From the NCBI GenBank assembly GCA_005881895.1, contig VBCG01000011.1, positions 1 to 34,830 on the forward strand: a stretch of DNA of 34,830 nt, given 5' to 3'. Shown here piece by piece: positions 16,901 through 24,048 of the stretch; the first letter of the stretch is position 1; every line of letters starts with the position of its first letter. The notes beneath the pieces were generated by a model. That model saw only the letters and a program-made list of their open reading frames with translations. It ran no database searches and had not been told where the DNA came from. The stretch comes from Betaproteobacteria bacterium (lineage in GTDB: Bacteria; Pseudomonadota; Gammaproteobacteria; Burkholderiales; Casimicrobiaceae). The translations under genes were made by a program, and so were the position numbers.

Positions 16901-17588
16901 GGAGACGGCTCGCGCGCAGGTGTCGGTCCTCGCGTGCCGCGGTCTTCGCAAGACGTACCGCAATGAACCACTTGACGTTCCGGTGCTGATGGGCGTCGAT
17001 CTCGACGTCGGCGCGGGCGAGCGTATCGCCGTCGTCGGCGCGTCGGGCTCCGGCAAGAGCACCTTGCTGCATCTATTGGGCGGATTGGACGCGCCGTCCG
17101 GCGGCGAAGTGTTCATCGAAGGCGCGCCATTCGCGGCGCTGACCGAAGCGGAGCGCGGCGAGGTGCGCAACCGCGCGCTCGGCTTCATCTATCAGTTTCA
17201 TCATCTGTTGCCGGAATTCACCGCGCTCGAGAACGTTGCGATGCCCCTCGCGATCCGCCGCGTCGCGACGGCCGAGGCGAAGGCGCAAGCGCAGTCGATG
17301 CTGGAGCGCGTCGGGCTCGGCAACCGGACGCGTCATTTGCCCGGCGAATTATCCGGCGGCGAACGCCAACGCGTCGCACTCGCGCGGGCACTGGTGACCA
17401 AGCCGCGCTGCGTGCTCGCCGACGAGCCGACCGGCAATCTCGATCGCAAGACGGCGTCGAACGTTTTCGAGCTGATGCTGGAATTGAATCGCGCGATCGG
17501 GACGTCGCTCGTGATCGTCACGCATGATCCGGATTTGGCCGCGCGTACCGATCGGACGCTGCATTTGGTCGACGGCGTGTTGACCTAA
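16893..17588 (+). CDS. lolD: Lipoprotein-releasing ABC ATPase LolD
   Basis: ATPase partner of LolC. From ATG 16893 it has 231 residues. Walker A is GASGSGKST (49-57), the Q-loop region reads [21 protein letters not shown], which is specific to the LolD/MacB group, the signature is LSGGERQR (153-160), Walker B/D-loop [11 protein letters not shown] (174-184) and the switch His in [10 protein letters not shown]. The upstream in-frame start at 16812 is rejected since it lies deep in lolC; ATG 16893 overlaps the lolC end by 8 bp, indicating translational coupling. The gene ends 8 bp from the convergent ATPase gene, with no terminator hairpin visible between them. Confidence 0.96.
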   Translation: MNEETARAQVSVLACRGLRKTYRNEPLDVPVLMGVDLDVGAGERIAVVGASGSGKSTLLHLLGGLDAPSGGEVFIEGAPFAALTEAERGEVRNRALGFIYQFHHLLPEFTALENVAMPLAIRRVATAEAKAQAQSMLERVGLGNRTRHLPGELSGGERQRVALARALVTKPRCVLADEPTGNLDRKTASNVFELMLELNRAIGTSLVIVTHDPDLAARTDRTLHLVDGVLT

Positions 17589-17596
17589 GCCTCTGA

Positions 17597-18397
17597 TCAG
17601 TGCCGCGTCCCGTGAAGAATTCCGCGGGCGAGAAAAATCGAAGTGATGAGGTCGGTGGCTTCGACAAAACGTGACGATTTCCGCGCGTCGAGACCTCGCG
17701 GGCGCGCAAGTCCGATCTCCAAAATTCGTTCGATCCGTCCCGGCCGTGCCGACATGACGACGACGCGATCCGCCAGCAGCACGGCCTCGTCGATGCTGTG
17801 CGTGATGAAGACGACCGTCTTCTTTGTTTCGAGCCAAAGCGCTTCGAGATCGACGCGCATCTGCTCACGCGTGAGCGCATCCAGTGCGCCGAATGGCTCA
17901 TCCATCAGCAGGAGCGGTGGGTCGTGAATCAGCGCGCGGACAATCGCTGCGCGTTGCCGCATGCCGCCCGATAACTCGCGCGGATATCGATCGGCGAAGT
18001 CCGCGAGTCCCACGGTAGCAAGCAACGCCAACGCGCGTTCGCGGTGCGGAGCGGGGTCGCGACCGCGGAGCTCGAGCTGCAGCAACACGTTGGCCAGAAC
18101 ATTGCGCCACTCGAGCAGGACGGGACTCTGAAACACGATGCCGAGCGCGGTTTGCGGATGAACGACGCGAGTGCCGTGCAGCTTGATCGACCCGGCTGTC
18201 GCGGACGTAAGCCCCGCGATCAAGCGCATCAGCGTGCTCTTGCCGCAGCCGGACGGACCGACAATGGCGACGAATTCGCCATCGTGAACGGTCAGATCGA
18301 TACGCTCGAGCGCGCGCGTTTCGGTGTTTCCCCGGCGAAAGGTCTTCGCGATGCCATCGATGACGATCGCGCTCTGTAGGACCTCCACGCTGCTCAC
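17597..18397 (-). CDS. ABC ATPase of an NMT1/THI5 (nitrate/sulfonate/taurine/pyrimidine)-type importer
   Basis: Cytoplasmic ATPase of the SsuB/TauB/ThiZ class. From GTG 18397 the product has 266 residues with Walker A GPSGCGKST, Q-loop GIVFQSPVLLEWRNVLANV (the FQ.P.LLPW-like segment of this class), signature LSGGMRQR, Walker B LLLMDEPFGALDALTR and switch VFITHSIDEAVLLADRVVVM. The long in-frame extension up to 18655 runs through the upstream gene and is rejected. GTG 18397 overlaps the binding-protein stop (GTGA); a second GTG at 18388 is an alternative. It is the last gene of the cupin-permease-binding protein-ATPase operon. Substrate cannot be deduced. Confidence 0.93.
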   Translation of the reverse strand: MSSVEVLQSAIVIDGIAKTFRRGNTETRALERIDLTVHDGEFVAIVGPSGCGKSTLMRLIAGLTSATAGSIKLHGTRVVHPQTALGIVFQSPVLLEWRNVLANVLLQLELRGRDPAPHRERALALLATVGLADFADRYPRELSGGMRQRAAIVRALIHDPPLLLMDEPFGALDALTREQMRVDLEALWLETKKTVVFITHSIDEAVLLADRVVVMSARPGRIERILEIGLARPRGLDARKSSRFVEATDLITSIFLARGILHGTRH

Positions 18398-19362
18398 TTC
18401 GCGGTGACGAATTCGTTCGTGTGGAAAGCCGTCCAGGGCTCCGTTGTCTTGAGGTCCCGATACTTCTTCAGCAAATCGAGCGTCTGGTCCCAATCGGCTT
18501 GCGCGCCCCAGCCGATGCGACCTTTCGAATTCGGCGAGTCGAGGAGCTCGATGTCGACTTGAAGCTGCTCGAGCGTCGATTGCCGGTTCAGATCGGGCTT
18601 CACCTTGAGCGCAGCATCGACCGCTGCGCCGGGATTCTTTTTCGACTCCTCCCACGACTTGATCGTCGCACGGACGAAGCGCCGCACGAGATCGGGATTG
18701 CTCTTGATGAGGTCGGTCTTCGTCACGATCGTCATGCCGACGATGTTGGCGCCGTTCTCCGAAAAACGCAGCGCCGCCGGTTGCACGCCGCGTTGCTTGA
18801 TCAGGAAATATTGATCGTCGGCGCCTCCCAACAGACCGTCGGCGCGTTTTTCCAGCACTGCAACGACTTTCGCCGCCGGATCGACTTGCACCATCGTGAT
18901 CTTGGACAGATCGAGCTTGTTGTGCGCGGCGAGCGCCTGGAACAATTGTCCGAGAGGATCGCCGGCGGACACCGCGAGCTTTTTGCCTTCGAGATCCTTC
19001 GGCGTCTTGATGCCGGTTTCCGCAAGCGACACGACCGAGAATCCCGTCGAATTGAGCAGCGACATGACGGACTTCACGTCGGCGCCGCGCGCGGCCGTCG
19101 AAATGACGCTCGATGAATCGGCGAGTCCAAACGTGTCGGACCCCGCCGCAACGACTTGAACCGTGTTGGCCGAGCCGCGACCCTCGTTGATCGCGAGATC
19201 GATGCCCTCGGCAGCGTAGTAGCCCTTTTCCTTGCCGTAATAGAAGGGCACGTGCAATCCGCCGAGGTACCAGTTCAGACGAAAGGAAACGGCGTCCGCA
19301 GCGAGCGATGTTGTAGCGAACGACGCGAGCAGCAACAGCATCAGAGCTCTAAGTGCGCGCAT
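18394..19362 (-). CDS. ABC substrate-binding protein, NMT1/THI5-like
   Basis: Periplasmic receptor of 322 residues with a Sec signal (MRALRALMLLLLASFATTSLA, cleavage before ADA). The mature N-terminus VSFRLNWYLGGLHVPFYYGKEKGYYAAEGIDLAINEGRG is the SsuA/ThiY-like pattern, followed by VQVVAAGSDTFGLADSSSVI and LEGKKLAVSAGDP, which form the ligand cleft in this fold. Known ligands in the family include sulfonates, taurine, nitrate, riboflavin and the thiamine precursor HMP; nothing here discriminates among them. It lies between its permease (29 bp gap) and ATPase (GTGA overlap). Confidence 0.92.
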   Translation of the reverse strand: MRALRALMLLLLASFATTSLAADAVSFRLNWYLGGLHVPFYYGKEKGYYAAEGIDLAINEGRGSANTVQVVAAGSDTFGLADSSSVISTAARGADVKSVMSLLNSTGFSVVSLAETGIKTPKDLEGKKLAVSAGDPLGQLFQALAAHNKLDLSKITMVQVDPAAKVVAVLEKRADGLLGGADDQYFLIKQRGVQPAALRFSENGANIVGMTIVTKTDLIKSNPDLVRRFVRATIKSWEESKKNPGAAVDAALKVKPDLNRQSTLEQLQVDIELLDSPNSKGRIGWGAQADWDQTLDLLKKYRDLKTTEPWTAFHTNEFVTAK

Positions 19363-19391
19363 GAATCCTCCTCATAATTTCTTGCCAGCGC

Positions 19392-20225
19392 TCATGCCAG
19401 CGTTTCTTCAGCGGTGAGTCGTTGCGAAACGTGCCACGGAATCGTGAAACGCTCGATCAGCTCAACGGTGTAGTAGACGGCGAGACCGATCAGCGACAAC
19501 AGAATGATCGTTGCAAATACCATCGGCGTGTCGAGATTGCCGTTGTATTGCAACAGCAGATAGCCGAGGCCCTTGTCCGACGCCACGAATTCCGCGACCA
19601 CCGCTGCGGTAGCGGCGAGCGCCGCGCCAACCTTGAGGCCGGTGAAGATCTGCGGCAACGCCTGTGGCAGGCGGATCATCGCGAACATTTTCCATTGGCT
19701 TGCACCGGTGGTGCGCGCGAAATCCATGATGTCGGGGTCGACCGATTTGAATCCAGCGATGCTCGACACGATGATCGGAAAGAACGACAGCAGGAAGACG
19801 ACCAGCAACTTCGGCGCGAAGCCGAAGCCGAACCAGATGATGAATAACGGCGCGACGGCGATTTTCGGAATGATCTGCAGGAACACGATGACCGGATAGA
19901 CGGCGTTTTCCATGAAGCGTGAATATGCGATCCACAGCGCAAGCGGAACGCTGACGACGATGGCGAGCAGGTACCCGGCGACGATCTCGCGCGTCGTGAC
20001 CCACGCGCTTGCCATGACCGGATCAAAACGCTTCATGAACTCGGTATAGACGCGCGACGGCGGCGGCAACAAGTATTCCTTGATGCCCGTGACGCGGACT
20101 GCGAGCTCCCACGCAACGAAGAGCGCAATGAACGCAACGATGGCGCCGCCTCGCTTGCGGAACCAGGCGCCGAGCGCGCTTTCGCGTGCATCGGCCACAG
20201 TGCCCACCGGCGCAACATCGCTCAT
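19392..20225 (-). CDS. ABC permease, SsuC/TauC/ThiX type
   Basis: Inner-membrane channel subunit, 277 residues with about six helices, the first being GAIVAFIALFVAWELAVRV. The family marker LLPPPSRVYTEF follows helix 1, and the ATPase-contact EAA loop reads DIMDFARTTGASQWKMFAMIRLPQALP. LQIIPKIAVAPLFIIWFGFG is the conserved helix of this group. ATG 20225 overlaps the cupin stop as ATGA. One permease gene with one ATPase and one receptor implies homodimeric permease and ATPase subunits (family knowledge). Confidence 0.94.
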   Translation of the reverse strand: MSDVAPVGTVADARESALGAWFRKRGGAIVAFIALFVAWELAVRVTGIKEYLLPPPSRVYTEFMKRFDPVMASAWVTTREIVAGYLLAIVVSVPLALWIAYSRFMENAVYPVIVFLQIIPKIAVAPLFIIWFGFGFAPKLLVVFLLSFFPIIVSSIAGFKSVDPDIMDFARTTGASQWKMFAMIRLPQALPQIFTGLKVGAALAATAAVVAEFVASDKGLGYLLLQYNGNLDTPMVFATIILLSLIGLAVYYTVELIERFTIPWHVSQRLTAEETLA

Positions 20226-20710
20226 GGCTGCGAGGCGTCCTTCGATACGGCGAGATCGAACGTGCCGTACTGCGCCGGAACATTGATCTCGAGGAGCTCC
20301 AGATCATCGGAGCGTGCGATGACGTTGTGCGCGACGCCGGCGGGCTGTGAAATTCCGGAGCCGGCCGCTACGACGATATCGCCGTCGATGCCGGCAAAGC
20401 GAAACGTCAGCGAGCCTTTCAGCACGAATACGAAATGCGCGGTCATGTCGTGCCAATGCCAGCCGGTCGGACCCGGCAGCGGCATGATGGCGCGCACGTG
20501 CTTGACGCCGATCCGGCCGTTCGTCGCGGCGGCGAGCCCGAGATCGCGGTATTCGACGTCCGCCCTCGGCCCGTCGCGCGTGAATTGTGCAGCGTCGCCG
20601 CTCGCAAGCGCGAAGGCCGAGAGCGATTTTGCGAGCGAAAGCGGTCCCTCATAGCGCGGCGAATTCGCGTTCTCCTGTCGGCCCGATCGCAATGTTTCCT
20701 GCGGTTCCAT
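20222..20710 (-). CDS. Cupin-domain protein heading the ABC importer operon
   Basis: A single-domain cupin of 162 residues, presumably cytoplasmic. The core reads GWHWHDMTAHFVFVLKGSLTFRF (cupin motif 1 with HxH and a downstream acidic/His position) and ISQPAGVAHNVIARSDDLELLEINVP (motif 2, with His in VAHN). The metal triad looks largely present, so it could be an enzyme (isomerase or dioxygenase) or a sensor. Its stop overlaps the permease start, so it is translated together with an importer and probably acts on, or senses, the imported compound (inference). Start choice: an AGGAG at 20721-20725 is 10 nt from ATG 20710 and 4 nt from GTG 20716; ATG is preferred. Confidence 0.85.
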   Translation of the reverse strand: MEPQETLRSGRQENANSPRYEGPLSLAKSLSAFALASGDAAQFTRDGPRADVEYRDLGLAAATNGRIGVKHVRAIMPLPGPTGWHWHDMTAHFVFVLKGSLTFRFAGIDGDIVVAAGSGISQPAGVAHNVIARSDDLELLEINVPAQYGTFDLAVSKDASQP

Positions 20711-21038
20711 GGTCACTTCACTCCTGTCGTTTCGACTGAGCTCGTTTACCGGCGAATATGCAGCCGCATCCGCTGTTTACGAAAGCACTCAAAAACGCGA
20801 TCGAGGCAAGTATCACATTGAAGCGTAAGCCCGCACGCGCGGGGCGGGAATTTGGTAATCGTAGCGGCGGTTTTTGCTGTTGCGGATCGGTGTTTCTCGC
20901 CATAGACTGCGCGTCCGCGCAATCCGACACAATCGGATTCGATCACTACTTCGCCGCGACCGCGCGGCATTCATTCTGTCACCGGGGGCTTTGATGCAAC
21001 ATCCGGTTCAATCCAGAGGAAGCTTTATCGATTTTTCT
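20711..21038. other. Non-coding region upstream of the cupin operon
   Basis: No convincing gene. It should hold the promoter of the cupin-importer operon, but no clear -35/-10 pair was identified. A small hairpin (CCCGC-ACGC-GCGGG, near 20830-20843) is present without a T-run. Short open frames on both strands lack the strong third-position G/C bias of the real genes here. Confidence 0.5.
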
Positions 21039-21173
21039 GCATGGGCGTCGGGGCCGCTGCCATTTCCTTCGCGGGATCGGCCGTTTCGGCATCCAACGCC
21101 GACAACGCCCAGCAAGCCGCTCAGGACACCAGTTCCGCGCTCGTGCAGTTGAACGCCGAGCCGCTCGCATCGT
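21039..21173 (+). pseudogene. Truncated 5' end of a secreted protein, possibly an S8 protease
   Basis: From ATG 21039 the frame gives a signal-like segment (MGVGAAAISFAGSAVSA) and then about 25 residues ending TSSALVQLNAEPLAS. The ALVQLNAEPLA phrase resembles the start of the propeptide of subtilisin-like (S8) proteases, which often reads VQLKGEPLATY. After this point no frame stays coherent. Recognition is by eye and weak; it may be chance. Confidence 0.25.
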
Positions 21174-21237
21174 CACGATGTCGATCACGACACGTCGGCA
21201 TGGTTTGTCAGGGTTCTCGCGCGAAGAGAGGGCACCG

Positions 21238-21492
21238 TCACGAACCGCTCGCGGACTCGCCGCAGTTTTGAGCGCCCCTGGACCGTGAACCTGCAAAGAG
21301 CGATTGTCGGCGCCAATGAAGTGTCACCGGCGAGAAGGCGCTGCTGTCGTTCGACACGCCAGGTAGCGATTTGCGGAAGAAGTCCTCGACCGACGGTGCG
21401 TCCGCAGGGGAGCTCGGCGGCTCCGCGGCGAGCGCCGAAGCCACGAAGGCCGGCAGCCCAACCGTAAAAACCTGACGGATTCGGCGTGTCAT
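21238..21492 (-). pseudogene. Truncated secreted protein, possibly an S9 peptidase start
   Basis: ATG 21492 follows the AlkA-like stop immediately. The frame encodes a signal-like start (MTRRIRQVFTVGLPAFVASALA) and EPPSSPADAPSVEDFFRKS. The PSVEDFFR phrase at the mature N-terminus is common in S9 prolyl oligopeptidase-type exported peptidases, which run beyond 600 residues. Here the text loses that resemblance after about 45 residues and stops at 84. It looks like the surviving 5' end of a gene that was once co-transcribed with the glycosylase. It could alternatively be a small unrecognised exported protein. Confidence 0.4.
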
Positions 21493-22128
21493 TCAATACT
21501 CCACGGGTACGGGATCGAGCGAGCGCCACAAATACCACGTCGCGACGCTTCGATAGGGCTGCCAGCCTGCCGCCAGCTCGCGCATTGCCGCGACGGTCGG
21601 CCGGCTTCCGTCGAGATAGTGCACGCCGATCGCTTTTTGCAAGCCGATGTCGTCGACCGGCAGGACGTCCGCGCGAAGCTCGTGGAAGATCAGGAACATC
21701 TCTGCCGTCCAGCGGCCGATGCCCTTGACGTCGGTCAGCGCCGCGATCAGCGCCTCGTCGTCGAGCGCTGGCCATGTCGCCGGATCGAGCTTTCCGGATA
21801 CGAAGTGCCGCGCAAGGTCGCGGACGTATTCCGCCTTGCGTTCCGAAAGGCCCACCCGGCGTAGCGTGCGCTGTTGCGTCCGACTTACGCGACGTGGATC
21901 GAGACGTACCGGGCTTCCGCTGCCGTGCGTCGCGAGGACCAAGCGTTCCCAAATCGTCTGCGCAGCCTTCACCGAGATCTGCTGGCCGACAATCGCCCGT
22001 GCCAGCGTGGTGAAAGCGTCGCCGCGGCGGACCAGATGGATGTCCGGGAAATCGCCGATCAACCGGCGCAGAATGCGATCTCGCGCGGCGAGGGTGGCGG
22101 TGGCTTCATCCCAGTAAAGCGGCTTCAT
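21493..22128 (-). CDS. DNA-3-methyladenine glycosylase II, AlkA-type HhH-GPD
   Basis: Base-excision repair glycosylase that removes alkylated purines. The 211-residue protein is the compact form lacking the AlkA N-terminal domain. It has FTTLARAIVGQQISVKAAQTIWERL at the start of the HhH-GPD fold, a helix-hairpin-helix (LTDVKGIGRWTAEMFLIF, 131-148) and the catalytic Asp region LPVDDIGLQKAIG, where Asp160 corresponds to the AlkA nucleophile-activating Asp. The C-terminus has RSVATWYLWRSLD, usual in this family. ATG 22128 is the start. It is divergent from the peptide importer, with 122 bp between the starts, so the shared region 22129-22250 must hold promoters for both. Confidence 0.92.
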   Translation of the reverse strand: MKPLYWDEATATLAARDRILRRLIGDFPDIHLVRRGDAFTTLARAIVGQQISVKAAQTIWERLVLATHGSGSPVRLDPRRVSRTQQRTLRRVGLSERKAEYVRDLARHFVSGKLDPATWPALDDEALIAALTDVKGIGRWTAEMFLIFHELRADVLPVDDIGLQKAIGVHYLDGSRPTVAAMRELAAGWQPYRSVATWYLWRSLDPVPVEY

Positions 22129-22250
22129 TGGGACGCTGCCTGCGGTCGACTTGAACCGGTGTCGTCGAAGAGAGTCAAAGGCGCTTCATTCGAGTGTGGC
22201 AGGGCGGCCGATATGTTACATTTCGCCGCTTTTTCTTTTCTGGAGTCGGG

Positions 22251-24032
22251 ATGTACGGCGGGTTTCGCGTAGTCATTGCCGTTCTAGGGCTCGCCGCCGC
22301 CGCTTCCGCCGCCGCTGCCGATCCCTCCAAGGTTCTGCGCATCGCATTCCCCGTCCAGGAAACCGGCTTCGATCCGGTACGTGTTTCAGACAGCTACTCG
22401 AATACGGTCAACGAAGTAATTTTCGACCGCCTGCTGACGTATGACTACCTCGCGCGGCCGGCCAAACTCGTGCCGCTCGCCGCCGAGACGATGCCCGAGA
22501 TCAGCGACAACGGCCGCACGTATCTGTTCAAGATTCGCCGCGGCATCTATTTCACGCCCGATCCGGCGTTCAAGGGACAGAAGCGCGAGCTGACCGCAGA
22601 GGACTTCGTCTACACGTTCAAGCGCTTCGCCGACCCGAAGAACCGCTCGCCGTGGGCGTTCATGATCGAGGGCAAGATCGAAGGGCTCGACGAGCAGATC
22701 GAAGCCGCGCGCAAGAACGGCAGCTTTAATTACAAAGCGACGATTCCGGGCATGGTCGCGCTCGACAAGTACACGCTGCGCTTCAAGCTCAAGGCACCCG
22801 ACTATCTGTTCCAATATACCGTTGCGCATCCGCCGTTCGGCGCCATGGCACGTGAGGTGGTCGACGCCTACGGTGACGACCTGCAGGGGCATCCGATCGG
22901 CTCGGGACCGTACATTCTCAAGGAATGGAAACGCGGGACGAAAATCACCCTCGAGGCAAACCCCGACTACCGCGGCTTTGTCTGGGATTTCGAGCCGACC
23001 GCCGATCCCTGGGACCAGGAGGTCGTCAAGGCGATGCGCGGCAAGATGATGCCGCAGATCGGACGGGTCGAGATCAGCATCATCGAGGAAGACCAGTCGC
23101 GCTGGCTCGCGTTCAACCAGAAGGAGCTCGACTATCTCGCGTTGCCGGCGACGTTCCGGCCGCAGGTCTTCGGCGCCGACAACAAGATCAACAAGCAGTG
23201 GACCGATCAGGGCGTGACGCTCTATCGCGGCATCGATCCGGACATCGTCTACACGTTCTTCAACTTCCGCGATCCGATCGTCGGCGGATTCGCGAAGGAA
23301 AAGATTGCGCTTCGCCGCGCGATCATAATGGGCTACAACCTCGACGAAGAAATTCGCATCATCCGCAAATATCAGGCGGTGCAGGCGCAGATGCCGATCC
23401 CGGTCGGCGTCGTCGGATACGACCCGAACTATCGCAGCATCAATCAATATGACCCGGTACTCGCGAACAAGCTGCTTGATTATTTCGGTTACAAGAAAGG
23501 CCGGGACGGCTATCGCACGCTGCCGGACGGCAAACCGTTGGTCGTTCACCAGGCAACCGAGAGCGCGGCGATCAATCGCGACTTCAACGAGCTGTGGAAG
23601 AAATCGATGGACGCGATCGGCGTCCGGATCGTGTTCGATGTCTCGAAGTTCGCCGACAACCTGAAGGCCGCCAAAGCCTGCCAACTGATGATGTGGGGCG
23701 CGGCGTGGACGGCCGATTATCCCGACGGCGACAACTTCATGCAGCTGCTCTACGGTCCGAACACCGGGCAGAGCAACAACGGCTGCTACGAATCCAAGTC
23801 GTTCGACGCGCTGTACGAAAAATCCCGCGTGATGTCGCCTTCACCGGAACGCAATCTGCTGTTCCTCGACATGACGCGGCAGATGGAAGTGGACGGAGCA
23901 TGGAGTTTGCACGTGTCGCGCGAGCGCAATCAATTGATCCGGCCGTGGGTGAAGGGCTACAAGAAGCATCCGATCCTGAGCGCCGAATTCGAATACATGG
24001 ACGTCGACACGCGCGGCGTGAGCGGCCTCTAG
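22251..24032 (+). CDS. Periplasmic binding protein, SBP_bac_5 (peptide/nickel type), copy 1
   Basis: Receptor of a DppA/OppA-class importer. ATG 22251 has GGAG 6 bp upstream and begins a Sec signal (MYGGFRVVIAVLGLAAAASAAAA); an earlier in-frame start at 22194 would spoil the signal. The mature protein of about 570 residues shows family blocks: FDPVRVSDSYSNTVNEVIFDRLLTYD, RTYLFKIRRGIYFTPDP, LTAEDFVYTFKRFADP, GSGPYILKEWKRGTKITLEANPDYRG and ADYPDGDNFMQLLYGPN. The last is shared with copy 2, immediately downstream. Ligand unknown; peptides, opines or other amphipathic solutes are all possible. Confidence 0.94.
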   Translation: MYGGFRVVIAVLGLAAAASAAAADPSKVLRIAFPVQETGFDPVRVSDSYSNTVNEVIFDRLLTYDYLARPAKLVPLAAETMPEISDNGRTYLFKIRRGIYFTPDPAFKGQKRELTAEDFVYTFKRFADPKNRSPWAFMIEGKIEGLDEQIEAARKNGSFNYKATIPGMVALDKYTLRFKLKAPDYLFQYTVAHPPFGAMAREVVDAYGDDLQGHPIGSGPYILKEWKRGTKITLEANPDYRGFVWDFEPTADPWDQEVVKAMRGKMMPQIGRVEISIIEEDQSRWLAFNQKELDYLALPATFRPQVFGADNKINKQWTDQGVTLYRGIDPDIVYTFFNFRDPIVGGFAKEKIALRRAIIMGYNLDEEIRIIRKYQAVQAQMPIPVGVVGYDPNYRSINQYDPVLANKLLDYFGYKKGRDGYRTLPDGKPLVVHQATESAAINRDFNELWKKSMDAIGVRIVFDVSKFADNLKAAKACQLMMWGAAWTADYPDGDNFMQLLYGPNTGQSNNGCYESKSFDALYEKSRVMSPSPERNLLFLDMTRQMEVDGAWSLHVSRERNQLIRPWVKGYKKHPILSAEFEYMDVDTRGVSGL

Positions 24033-24048
24033 TGACGGACTATTGCCG

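Noticed and set aside
17589-17596. Terminator between convergent lolD and the ABC ATPase gene
   Set aside because: Only 8 bp separate the stops; CTGATCAG is a palindrome but too short for a terminator.
20718-20903. A 61-codon minus-strand frame with a hydrophobic stretch (FNVILASIAFLSAFVNSGC) ending just before the cupin start
   Set aside because: Third-position G/C is only about 56 percent, well below the neighbouring genes, no ribosome-binding site precedes it, and it has no recognisable motif.
22386-23684. Long open frame of 432 codons antisense to binding-protein copy 1
   Set aside because: Product is Arg/Asp/Val-rich with no motifs; a codon-bias shadow of the real gene. The same applies to the 607-codon antisense frame at 24238-26061 over copy 2.
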